A stretch of 64,000 bases of DNA from Pseudomonas sp. dw_612 (lineage in GTDB: Bacteria > Pseudomonadota > Gammaproteobacteria > Pseudomonadales > Pseudomonadaceae): the NCBI RefSeq assembly GCF_018449725.1, contig NZ_JAAVVC010000011.1, positions 168,340 to 232,339 on the forward strand. The letters are read 5' to 3'. The notes beneath the pieces were generated by a model, which did not search any database, had not been told where the DNA came from, and saw nothing but the letters and a program-made list of their open reading frames with translations. Position 1 is the stretch's first letter. Each line of letters opens with the position of its first letter. Shown in pieces: positions 26,390 through 34,235 of this stretch. The translations under genes were made by a program, and so were the position numbers.

Positions 26390-27340
26390 TCAGCTCAGGT
26401 CCAGCGTCGCCAGATGCAGCGTGTCCTCCACAACCACCGAAGGCGCCAGACCAGTGATCCTGCCGGACTCCACTTCAGCAAACTCGCAACGGCCCTTACC
26501 CATCCCGTCGTTCCTGACCGCAAACCGGACACTGTCCGGATAACGCTTGCCGTCTTCGAAATCCATTCCGCAGGCGATCAGGAAATCGATTTTCGAATCG
26601 GTCTTTTCCAACTCGTCATCCCGTTGCCCGTTCTCCAGAACCGCATAGTCCAGGCACACATTAATGCTGAATGGGCATTGCGCAATTAACGTATTGGAAA
26701 ACACCGGGCCATAACCGTCCAGGGAGTTGTGTTCAGCCACCGTAGAACTGACACCCTTGACCTTGATCTTCAAGTTATCCGACAGTTTGAAGAACCAATA
26801 ACCAGCGGCACTATCAACATACTGACCGAAATCAATAGCGGACACATAACGTTTTGGCCACATGGACATCTCCGGTGTTCCGTTACTGAGAACCTTGAAA
26901 TTACTGGTGGTCATCACATAGTTGATCACATCAAAATAAGCTGCCTGCCCCTCTCCTACTTTGATCAACGTGGCACAAGTGCCTGCCAGCAATATGACTT
27001 TTCCATATTGATTCACCGGCAGCCAATTCATCAGAATCTCCATACAATCAGGCATTCTGTCCATGTACGCCATACTGAGCTCCAACAGCTCTTCTTCGCG
27101 CTGTGCGCTGCTCCACGGCACGTTCCAAAAAAATTCGGGCAAGGTAAAGAACAGGCATTCGCTGTCTGGACGCTGATCAATGGCGGCCTTGGCCGCTACT
27201 TCGAGCCGGTCGCTGACAAACTGCATTCGCCTGTCGAGTTCCTGGCTCACATAATCCGTCATGGACTGGCCTGGCTTACGTGGCCAGGAAAACTCGGAAT
27301 GAAAGGTGGGGTGTTGCAGAGAAGCGATAGTTACTAACAT
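26390..27340 (-). CDS. Nitrilase-superfamily (CN-hydrolase) protein, divergent
   Basis: A 316-residue protein. I assign it to the nitrilase superfamily from the spacing of a Glu-Lys-Cys triad: Glu69 (LFFTLPEFFW), Lys163 (MSMWPKRYVSAIDF, the usual YRKxHL position) and Cys229 (INVCLDYAV), followed by IDFLIACG where the family has a strand of similar pattern. The family hydrolyses nitriles or amides, or transfers acyl groups. The substrate is unknown and the sequence is far from the common branches. The gene stands alone, is AT-richer than its neighbours, and has AT-rich flanks (27341-27571), which suggests acquisition by transfer. ATG at 27340 has GAGG six bases upstream; the TTG four codons earlier is rejected. 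Confidence 0.65.
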   Translation of the reverse strand: MLVTIASLQHPTFHSEFSWPRKPGQSMTDYVSQELDRRMQFVSDRLEVAAKAAIDQRPDSECLFFTLPEFFWNVPWSSAQREEELLELSMAYMDRMPDCMEILMNWLPVNQYGKVILLAGTCATLIKVGEGQAAYFDVINYVMTTSNFKVLSNGTPEMSMWPKRYVSAIDFGQYVDSAAGYWFFKLSDNLKIKVKGVSSTVAEHNSLDGYGPVFSNTLIAQCPFSINVCLDYAVLENGQRDDELEKTDSKIDFLIACGMDFEDGKRYPDSVRFAVRNDGMGKGRCEFAEVESGRITGLAPSVVVEDTLHLATLDLS

Positions 27341-27474
27341 CAAGAACCTCAAACGTATTTAATTAATAAGCCTCCTCGATGAACAATTGAATACGGGATG
27401 AAACAACAGACACAGGAACAAAAACCCGAAACCGCACATTTCCCTTGAATATTTAATACACCCATAAAGAAGAA

Positions 27475-27506
27475 CCCGAAAGAGCGTATCCAACCACTCT
27501 TTCGGG
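27475..27506 (-). terminator. Terminator of the DUF2058 transcript
   Basis: The stem CCCGAAAGAG / CTCTTTCGGG has a 12-base loop. In the leftward direction it is followed by a T-rich tract (complement of AAAGAAGAA). It lies about 65 bp past the DUF2058 stop. The remainder of 27341-27571 is AT-rich and includes the promoter region of the nitrilase-like gene. Confidence 0.7.
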
Positions 27507-27571
27507 CTCAAGGCATTTTATAAGTTGAAGTACTAGCGAATGTGTAGTTACCCATCACTACACTTCAACAA

Positions 27572-28114
27572 CTACCACATCAAATCATCAGGAATCTGAT
27601 AGGCCGCGTATGGATCGTCCTCGGCCGCGACTTCTTCCTTCTTGACGTTCAGCTGCACGATGCGCTGCGGATCGCGCTCCTGGATCTTCAGGGCCGCCTC
27701 ACGCGGGATCACTTCGTAACCGCCGGCGTGGTGCACGATCGCCAGGAAGCCATTGCTGAGCTGGTTGCGCATCAGCGTGTTGACCGAGATGCGCTTGACC
27801 TTCTTGTCGTCCACGAAGTTGTAGTAATCCTCGGTGGTCAACTTCGGCAGGCGCGAGACTTCGATCAATTGCTTGATCTGGGCCGCGCGAGCCTTGGCCT
27901 CGACCTTCTCCTGCTGCAAGCGGTTCAGCTCCTGATCGCGCTTGACCTTCTCGGCCAGCGCTTCCTGGGCCAGGCGCTGCTGGGTATCGTCCTGCTCGAT
28001 CTGGCCTTTATGGACCAGGCGTTGCTGCTTCTGTTTCTCTTTGCCGACCTGTTTGGCCTGCTTTTGGTTGACCAGCCCTGCTTTGAGCAACTGGTCGCGA
28101 AGGGAAATGCTCAT
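27572..28114 (-). CDS. DUF2058 (YaiL-like) protein
   Basis: A 180-residue soluble protein. The N-terminal half (about 1-95) is a highly charged, Lys/Gln-rich coiled coil. The C-terminal half contains the conserved stretch LPKLTTEDYYNFVDDKKVKRISVN and ends in YAAYQIPDDLMW. The family is E. coli YaiL; some members are described as nucleoprotein/polynucleotide-associated, but function is not established. It follows mazG by 28 bp on the same strand, so the two are likely co-transcribed. Confidence 0.88.
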   Translation of the reverse strand: MSISLRDQLLKAGLVNQKQAKQVGKEKQKQQRLVHKGQIEQDDTQQRLAQEALAEKVKRDQELNRLQQEKVEAKARAAQIKQLIEVSRLPKLTTEDYYNFVDDKKVKRISVNTLMRNQLSNGFLAIVHHAGGYEVIPREAALKIQERDPQRIVQLNVKKEEVAAEDDPYAAYQIPDDLMW

Positions 28115-28142
28115 GGTGCTTATTTCTCACTTAGGCAACTGC

Positions 28143-28976
28143 TCAACCGCAGCTGGGCAAATTCTTTTCCTGACGTTTGGCTTCGCCCCACAGGGCGTCC
28201 AACTCTTCGAGGGTGCAATCTTCTATGGGACGGAGGGTGTCGCGCAATGCCTGTTCGATAAAACGGAAGCGTCTTTCGAATTTGCTGTTGGCGCCGCGCA
28301 AGGCGGTTTCCGGATCAACCTTCAAATGACGCGCCAGATTGACCACGGAAAACAGCAGGTCACCGACCTCATCGGCAATCGCTGCCGAGTCGTTGTCGGC
28401 CATGGCTTCGAGCACTTCATCCAGTTCTTCACGGACCTTATCCAGCACCGGCAACGCATCCGGCCAGTCGAAACCGACCTGCCCGGCGCGCTTTTGCAAC
28501 TTGGCCGAACGGGACAATGCCGGCAGCGCGGTGGGTACGTCATCAAGCAAGGACAGTTGTTCCGGCGCGGAAGATTTCTCGGCGCGTTCTTCGGCCTTGA
28601 TCTCTTCCCAACGCTGTTTGACCTGTTCTTCATTCAGACGCGGGACGTCCAGCGGCGCGTACAGATCGCCGGTGGGGAACACGTGAGGATGACGGCGGAT
28701 CAGTTTGCGGGTGATGCTGTCGACGACCCCGGCGAATTCGAAACGCCCTTCTTCCCGGGCCAGTTGGCTGTAATAAACCACCTGGAACAGCAAATCCCCC
28801 AACTCGCCCTGCAAGTGATCGAAGTCACCGCGCTCGATGGCGTCGGCCACTTCGTAGGCTTCTTCCAGCGTGTGCGGGACGATCGTGGCGTAGGTTTGCT
28901 TGATGTCCCACGGGCAGCCGAACTGCGGGTCGCGCAGGCGGTTCATCAGGTGTAACAAGTCTTCAAGGCTGTACAT
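28143..28976 (-). CDS. mazG: Nucleoside triphosphate pyrophosphohydrolase MazG
   Basis: Hydrolyses NTPs to NMP and pyrophosphate. In E. coli it lowers ppGpp during starvation and clears damaged nucleotides. The 277-residue protein has two MazG domains with the Mg-binding helices (EEAYEVADAIERGD at about 38-52 and REELDEVLEAMAD at about 175-188). Its position just after relA, separated only by a long inverted repeat, is the conserved proteobacterial arrangement, and its activity opposes RelA signalling. Confidence 0.96.
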   Translation of the reverse strand: MYSLEDLLHLMNRLRDPQFGCPWDIKQTYATIVPHTLEEAYEVADAIERGDFDHLQGELGDLLFQVVYYSQLAREEGRFEFAGVVDSITRKLIRRHPHVFPTGDLYAPLDVPRLNEEQVKQRWEEIKAEERAEKSSAPEQLSLLDDVPTALPALSRSAKLQKRAGQVGFDWPDALPVLDKVREELDEVLEAMADNDSAAIADEVGDLLFSVVNLARHLKVDPETALRGANSKFERRFRFIEQALRDTLRPIEDCTLEELDALWGEAKRQEKNLPSCG

Positions 28977-29000
28977 CGATTTCTCTCGTTAAACCGGTCT

Positions 29001-29081
29001 CTGTAGGAGCTGCCGAAGGCTGCGATCTTTTGATTTTAAAGAGCAAGATCAAAAGATCGCAGCCTTCGGCAGCGCCTACAG
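29001..29081. repeat. Long inverted repeat, family D
   Basis: Arms TGTAGGAGCTGCCGAAGGC to CAAAAGATCGCAGCC are complementary, between relA and mazG. Sister copy of 16624-16719 but with a different middle (CCGAAGG in place of ACGAGTGCAACGAGG). Confidence 0.87.
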
Positions 29082-29097
29082 TGAGATCGAGCACCGC

Positions 29098-31341
29098 TTA
29101 TGGCGTACGGTTACGCCGGGTTTCGATGATGTTCGGCAATTGGGAAATCCGCCCCAGCAACCGACCCAACGCATCCAGCCCCGGAATCTCGATGGTCAGG
29201 GACATCAACGCGGTGTTGTCCTCTTTGTTCGAGCGGGTGTTGACCGCCAGCACGTTGATCCGCTCGTTGAGCAGCACTTGCGAAACGTCACGCAGCAGAC
29301 CGGAACGGTCGTAGGCTCGGATGATGATGTCCACCGGGTAGGTGAGCACCGGCACCGGGCCCCAGCTGACCTGGATGATCCGCTCCGGCTCGCGCCCGCC
29401 CAGTTGCAGCACCGAGGCGCAGTCTTGGCGGTGAATGCTCACACCGCGGCCCTGGGTGATGTAACCGACGATCGCATCCCCCGGCAATGGCTGGCAGCAG
29501 CCGGCCATTTGGGTCATCAGGTTGCCGACACCCTGGATCTGGATATCGCCGCGCTTGCCCGGCTTGTAACCGGTGGCTTTGCGCGGGATCAGTTCCAGTT
29601 GCTCGTTGCCGCGTTCCGGCTCGACCAGTTGCTGCGCCAGGTTGACCAGTTGCGCCAGGCGCAAATCGCCGGCACCGAGGGCGGCGAACATGTCCTCGGC
29701 GGTTTTCATGTTGGCCTTTTCGGCCAACTTGTCGAAATCCACCGCCGGCAGGCCCAGGCGCGCCAGTTCGCGCTCGAGCAAGGTTTTACCCGCCGCGACG
29801 TTCTGGTCCCGAGCCTGCAATTTGAACCAGTGAACGATCTTCGCCCGCGCCCGCGAGGTGGTGACGTAACCCAGGTTCGAGTTCAGCCAGTCGCGACTCG
29901 GGGTGCCGTGCTTGCTGGTGATGATCTCGACCTGCTCACCGGTTTGCAGGCTGTAGTTGAGCGGCACGATGCGCCCGTTGATCTTGGCGCCACGGCAGTT
30001 GTGACCGATTTCGGTGTGCACGCGGTAGGCGAAGTCCAGCGGCGTCGAGCCTTTCGGCAAGTCGATGGCGTGACCGTCAGGCGTGAAAATGTAGACCCGG
30101 TCCGGCTCGATATCGACCCGCAACTGATCCGCCAGGCCGCCGATGTCACCGAGTTCTTCGTGCCACTCGAGGACCTGCCGCAGCCAGGAGATTTTCTCTT
30201 CGTACTGGTTGGAACCGGCCTTTACGTCGGTGCCCTTGTAGCGCCAGTGCGCACACACCCCCAGCTCGGCTTCTTCGTGCATCGCGTGGGTGCGGATCTG
30301 CACTTCCAGCACTTTGCCTTCGGGGCCGATCACTGCAGTGTGCAGCGAGCGGTAGCCGTTCTCTTTCGGGTTGGCGATGTAGTCGTCGAATTCTTTCGGG
30401 ATGTGCCGCCACAAGGTGTGGACGATGCCGAGCGCGGTGTAGCAGTCGCGCATTTCCGGCACCAGCACGCGGACGGCGCGCACGTCGTAGATCTGGCTGA
30501 ATTCCAGACCCTTGCGCTGCATTTTGCGCCAGATCGAATAGATGTGTTTGGCCCGGCCGCTGATGTCGGCATCGACGCCGGTGGCGGTCAGCTCATTCTT
30601 CAACTGGTTCATCACGTCGGCGATGAAACGCTCGCGATCCAGGCGCCGCTCATGCAGCAACTTGGCGATCTGTTTGTACTGGTCAGGCTCAAGGTAACGG
30701 AAGGACAAGTCCTCCAGTTCCCACTTGATATGACCGATACCCAAACGGTGAGCCAGCGGTGCGTAGATGTCGAAGACTTCACGGGCGACGCGGTTGCGCT
30801 TTTCGTCGTCGGCGGTTTTCACCGCACGGATCGCGCAGGTGCGTTCGGCCAGTTTGATCAGCGCGACGCGCACGTCGTCGACCATGGCCACCAGCATCTT
30901 GCGCAGGTTTTCCACCTGGCCCTGAGTGCCCAGCACCAGGGATTGACGGGGGCTCAGGCTGGCGCTGATCGCCGCCATGCGCAACACGCCGTCGATCAGC
31001 TTGGCGACCACCGGACCGAAGCGCTGGCTGATCGACGGCAATTCGATCTGGCCTTCGCGCACGCCGCGATACAGGATCGCGGCGACCAACGAATCCTGAT
31101 CGAGTTTGAGGTCGGCGAGAATCTCGGCGATCTCAAGGCCCGTGCGGAAACTCGAGGTCCCTTCGGACCAGAGATTCTTCGCCGCATTGGCTTGTTGTTC
31201 GGCCTGTCGAGCGAACTCGCAGGCTTCCTTCAAGGCTTCGCGATCCAGTGCCTGATCGACAGTGACCGCGTGATCGAGCCAAGCCTCGAGATTGATACTG
31301 CCGTCGGTGTTGATCGGCTGGTGTGCTCTCACCTGTACCAT
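29098..31341 (-). CDS. relA: GTP pyrophosphokinase (ppGpp synthetase I)
   Basis: Makes (p)ppGpp from ATP and GTP/GDP on stalled ribosomes in the stringent response. The 747-residue protein has an N-terminal degenerate hydrolase domain (about 50-200, lacking a clear HD pair; ILYRGVREGQIE is in its place), a synthetase domain with DVRAVRVLVPEMRDCYTALG and ENGYRSLHTAV (about 290-345), TGS (about 415-475), a helical/zinc-finger region with the CCQPLPGD motif near 615, and a C-terminal ACT domain. The start MVQVRAHQPI is the family's usual one. The order relA-mazG on one strand is typical. Confidence 0.97.
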   Translation of the reverse strand: MVQVRAHQPINTDGSINLEAWLDHAVTVDQALDREALKEACEFARQAEQQANAAKNLWSEGTSSFRTGLEIAEILADLKLDQDSLVAAILYRGVREGQIELPSISQRFGPVVAKLIDGVLRMAAISASLSPRQSLVLGTQGQVENLRKMLVAMVDDVRVALIKLAERTCAIRAVKTADDEKRNRVAREVFDIYAPLAHRLGIGHIKWELEDLSFRYLEPDQYKQIAKLLHERRLDRERFIADVMNQLKNELTATGVDADISGRAKHIYSIWRKMQRKGLEFSQIYDVRAVRVLVPEMRDCYTALGIVHTLWRHIPKEFDDYIANPKENGYRSLHTAVIGPEGKVLEVQIRTHAMHEEAELGVCAHWRYKGTDVKAGSNQYEEKISWLRQVLEWHEELGDIGGLADQLRVDIEPDRVYIFTPDGHAIDLPKGSTPLDFAYRVHTEIGHNCRGAKINGRIVPLNYSLQTGEQVEIITSKHGTPSRDWLNSNLGYVTTSRARAKIVHWFKLQARDQNVAAGKTLLERELARLGLPAVDFDKLAEKANMKTAEDMFAALGAGDLRLAQLVNLAQQLVEPERGNEQLELIPRKATGYKPGKRGDIQIQGVGNLMTQMAGCCQPLPGDAIVGYITQGRGVSIHRQDCASVLQLGGREPERIIQVSWGPVPVLTYPVDIIIRAYDRSGLLRDVSQVLLNERINVLAVNTRSNKEDNTALMSLTIEIPGLDALGRLLGRISQLPNIIETRRNRTP

Positions 31342-31466
31342 CTTGCTTTACCTTCCCTACGACGCAGATTCAATGCGTCAAATCGCTGACCTTCATTGCC
31401 CGTGAGCCCGCGCCGGGCTGGTGCGCGGCGGCTGCACGGGCGGCCAGTCGGACCAGACGAGCCATC

Positions 31467-32819
31467 CTAGCTCGCTTCAAATAACGCCATGGCCTCGACA
31501 TGTGCCGTCTGAGGAAACATATCGAGAATCCCGGCACGTTTTAACCGGTAGCCCTGCTTGATCAATTCGACCGTGTCGCGCGCCAGAGTTGCAGGGTTGC
31601 ACGACACATACACCAACCGTTTGGCGCCCAGGGATGCCAGCTTGCGCACCACCTCGAAAGCACCGTCCCGTGGTGGGTCCAAGAGTACCGCACAAAAGCC
31701 TTCGCGCGCCCATTCGGCTTCGGTCAAAGGCTGGGATAAATCGGCCTGAAAAAACTTCGCATTATGCAGATTGTTGCTAGCGGCGTTCGCGGCTGCCCGC
31801 TCGACCATCGCCTGCACACCCTCCACCGCCACCACTTCGCGAACGGCCTTGGCCAGCGGCAAGGCAAAGTTGCCCAAGCCGCAGAACAGATCCAGAACGC
31901 GTTCATCCGCTTGCGGCTTGAGCCAGTCCAGCGCCTGGGCGACCATCGCTTCGTTGACCCCGGCGTTGACCTGGATGAAATCCCCCGGCCGATAGGCCAG
32001 GTCCAGGTCCCATGACTCCAGGCGATAGCCCAATGTCTGATCGGCCTCGACCGGTTGCGGATCGCCGTCGCCATGCAGCCACAATTGGGCTTCATGGAAC
32101 GCACAGAAATCCTTGAGGATCGTCAGGTCGGCCTCGGACAACGGCGCCATGTGCCGCAGCAACACCGCCAACGACGAACCACTGAACAATTCCACATGCC
32201 CCAGTGCCTGAGGTTTGCTCAAACGTCGGAGCATGTCCGGCAAGCGGCTCATGATCGGTTGCAAGGGCTGTACCAGCACCGTGCATTCGGTGATCGCAAC
32301 GATGTCCTGGCTGCCCGCAGCGCGGAAACCGACTTCGAGTTTTTTCGCTTTCATGTCCCAGCGCACCGCCACCCGGGCGCGACGGCGGTAACCGAATTCC
32401 GGACCGCTCAACGGCGCTGCCCACTCTTGGGGTTCGACACCCGCAACCTTGGACAATTGCTCGGCGAGCATGCGCTGTTTCAGGGCGAGTTGTTCGGTGT
32501 GGGGCAAATGCTGCACGCTGCAACCGCCGCAGCGACCGGCGTGAGGGCACGGTGCCGGGCGACGCAATTCGCTGGCCTGGAACACCCGTTCGGTGCGCGC
32601 CTCGACCACTTTGCCGTGGGCATTGAGCACACGCGCCTCGACTTCTTCACCGGCCAACGCGCCGATGACGAACCAGGTACGACCTTCGAAAAACGCGATG
32701 CCGCGACCGTCATTGGCCAGGCGCTCGATGCTCAAGCGCTGCTTTTTGCCGGTCGGAATTTGTGGGGCCTTGCTGCCGCCCGTGGGTTGGAAGCGCAGGC
32801 CTCTCTCTTGCTTGGCCAT
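31467..32819 (-). CDS. rlmD: 23S rRNA (uracil-1939-C5)-methyltransferase
   Basis: Methylates U1939 of 23S rRNA using S-adenosylmethionine. The 450-residue protein starts with a TRAM domain (about 25-85), then an iron-sulfur cluster motif with Cys91, Cys97 and Cys100 (CPHAGRCGGC) plus a later Cys in ITECTV. The SAM domain includes DLFCGLGNF, and the catalytic Cys is in YVSCNPATLARD near the C-terminus. Its first base coincides with the last base of the cysM frame. Lies 125 bp upstream of relA, in conserved gene order. Confidence 0.96.
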   Translation of the reverse strand: MAKQERGLRFQPTGGSKAPQIPTGKKQRLSIERLANDGRGIAFFEGRTWFVIGALAGEEVEARVLNAHGKVVEARTERVFQASELRRPAPCPHAGRCGGCSVQHLPHTEQLALKQRMLAEQLSKVAGVEPQEWAAPLSGPEFGYRRRARVAVRWDMKAKKLEVGFRAAGSQDIVAITECTVLVQPLQPIMSRLPDMLRRLSKPQALGHVELFSGSSLAVLLRHMAPLSEADLTILKDFCAFHEAQLWLHGDGDPQPVEADQTLGYRLESWDLDLAYRPGDFIQVNAGVNEAMVAQALDWLKPQADERVLDLFCGLGNFALPLAKAVREVVAVEGVQAMVERAAANAASNNLHNAKFFQADLSQPLTEAEWAREGFCAVLLDPPRDGAFEVVRKLASLGAKRLVYVSCNPATLARDTVELIKQGYRLKRAGILDMFPQTAHVEAMALFEAS

Positions 32820-33721
32820 CAGTTGGGCGCGTCGAAAATGCCGGTCGACAAGTAACGGTCGCCACGGTCGCAGATGATCGCGACGATCACCGCGTTTTCA
32901 ACTTCCCGGGACAGGCGCAGCATCGCTGCCACCGCACCGCCCGAGGACACGCCACAGAAGATCCCTTCTTCGCGGGCCAGACGACGGGTCACGTCTTCGG
33001 CTTCGCTTTGGGCCATGTCGACGATGCGGTCGACACGATCGGCTTGATAGATCTTCGGCAAATACTCTTGCGGCCAGCGACGGATGCCCGGAATCGCCGA
33101 GCCTTCCATCGGTTGCAGGCCGATGATCTGCACGTTGTCGCTCTGCTCTTTCAAGTAGCGCGACACGCCCATGATGGTGCCGGTGGTGCCCATCGAACTG
33201 ACGAAATGCGTGATGGTGCCCTCGGTCTGGCGCCAGATTTCCGGGCCGGTGGTGGTGTAGTGCGCTTGCGGGTTGTCCCCGTTGGCGAACTGATCCAGCA
33301 CCTTGCCACGGCCTTCGGCTTCCATGCGCTGGGCGAGGTCGCGGGCGCCTTCCATGCCTTCTTCCTGAGTGACCAGAATCAGCTCGGCGCCATACGCCGT
33401 CATTGCGGCTTTGCGCTCGGCGCTGGAGTTGTCCGGCATGATCAGGATCATCTTGTAACCCTTGATCGCGGCGGCCATGGCCAGCGCAATCCCGGTGTTA
33501 CCCGACGTCGCTTCAATCAGCGTATCGCCGGCGTGGATCTGCCCACGCAACTCGGCGCGGGTAATCATCGACAGCGCCGGCCGGTCCTTGACCGAACCCG
33601 CCGGGTTATTCCCTTCAAGCTTGAGCAAAAGGGTATTGCTGGTGGCGCCAGGCAGGCGCTGCAAACGAACCAGCGGAGTGTTGCCGACGCAATCGGCGAT
33701 GGTTGGGTACTGCAAGGTCAT
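32819..33721 (-). CDS. cysM: Cysteine synthase B
   Basis: PLP-dependent enzyme that makes cysteine from O-acetylserine and sulfide or thiosulfate. The 300-residue length is normal. The PLP lysine is Lys45 (PAGSVKDRPA), the substrate loop is EATSGNTGIALA and the phosphate loop is SSMGTTGTIMG. The start at 33721 gives the family N-terminus MTLQYPTIADCVGNTPLV; a 22-residue extension is not supported. It shares one base with rlmD. In P. aeruginosa the gene upstream of cysM is the siderophore receptor pirA; here it is absent. Confidence 0.96.
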   Translation of the reverse strand: MTLQYPTIADCVGNTPLVRLQRLPGATSNTLLLKLEGNNPAGSVKDRPALSMITRAELRGQIHAGDTLIEATSGNTGIALAMAAAIKGYKMILIMPDNSSAERKAAMTAYGAELILVTQEEGMEGARDLAQRMEAEGRGKVLDQFANGDNPQAHYTTTGPEIWRQTEGTITHFVSSMGTTGTIMGVSRYLKEQSDNVQIIGLQPMEGSAIPGIRRWPQEYLPKIYQADRVDRIVDMAQSEAEDVTRRLAREEGIFCGVSSGGAVAAMLRLSREVENAVIVAIICDRGDRYLSTGIFDAPN

Positions 33722-33920
33722 GGCGTATTCGCAATCCAGACTGCGGGGGCGCCTATCATACCGGCAAACGTTGGCAGGCCATATCACGCAAAGTGCGGTG
33801 CTTATGGCTTATGGGAATAAGTAGCTTATTGATGCGATTGGAAGCGGCGCTCGAACAGCACATAGGTTCAGAGCAATTGTGTCGGCAGTGCTGACACTTG
33901 TTCAGCGGATGGGAGGGCCT

Positions 33921-33948
33921 CATCGCGAGCAAGCTCGCTCCCACAGGG
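33921..33948. repeat. Single REP arm
   Basis: One copy of TCGCGAGCAAGCTCGCTCCCAC lies in the 324-bp gap between cysM and pirS, 200 bp from the next copies. The gap 33722-34045 has no gene; it also holds the cysM promoter region (AT-rich, 33790-33900) and the first hairpin of the tandem unit. Confidence 0.8.
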
Positions 33949-34018
33949 GGTGAGTTTGTTCGCACGATTTTTGTGGCTTACACAATTCCAATGTTGGCTG
34001 GAGATGAGTGACCGAGGT

Positions 34019-34235
34019 AAATGTCTCACCAGCGGTGAGACTATTTCATCTGCAATGAGGGTGGCGACTCGGAAGGCCCTTTCGCGAGCAAGCCCGCTCC
34101 CACAGGGATTGGGTTATCAACCAGGATAATTGTCGCACCACTGGTGCGACTATCTTTTTAGCGATGTAGAGGGTGGTGACCGGGAGGGCCTCTTCGCGAG
34201 CAAGCCCGCTCCCACAGGGGTTGGTGGTGATCAAA
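34019..34235. repeat. Tandem ~109-bp unit: covarying hairpin plus REP arm, two copies
   Basis: Copy 1 has a hairpin GTCTCACC/GGTGAGAC (34023-34041), then a REP arm (34079-34106). Copy 2 has GTCGCACCA/TGGTGCGAC (34132-34150), then a REP arm (34193-34218). The hairpin starts are 109 bp apart. The two stems differ at one base pair by a compensated change (T-A in copy 1, G-C in copy 2). Copy 2 and part of copy 1 lie inside the pirS frame. Confidence 0.7.

Noticed and set aside
29140..31389. 749-codon frame opposite relA
   Set aside because: Antisense shadow of relA. No motifs or start signals.
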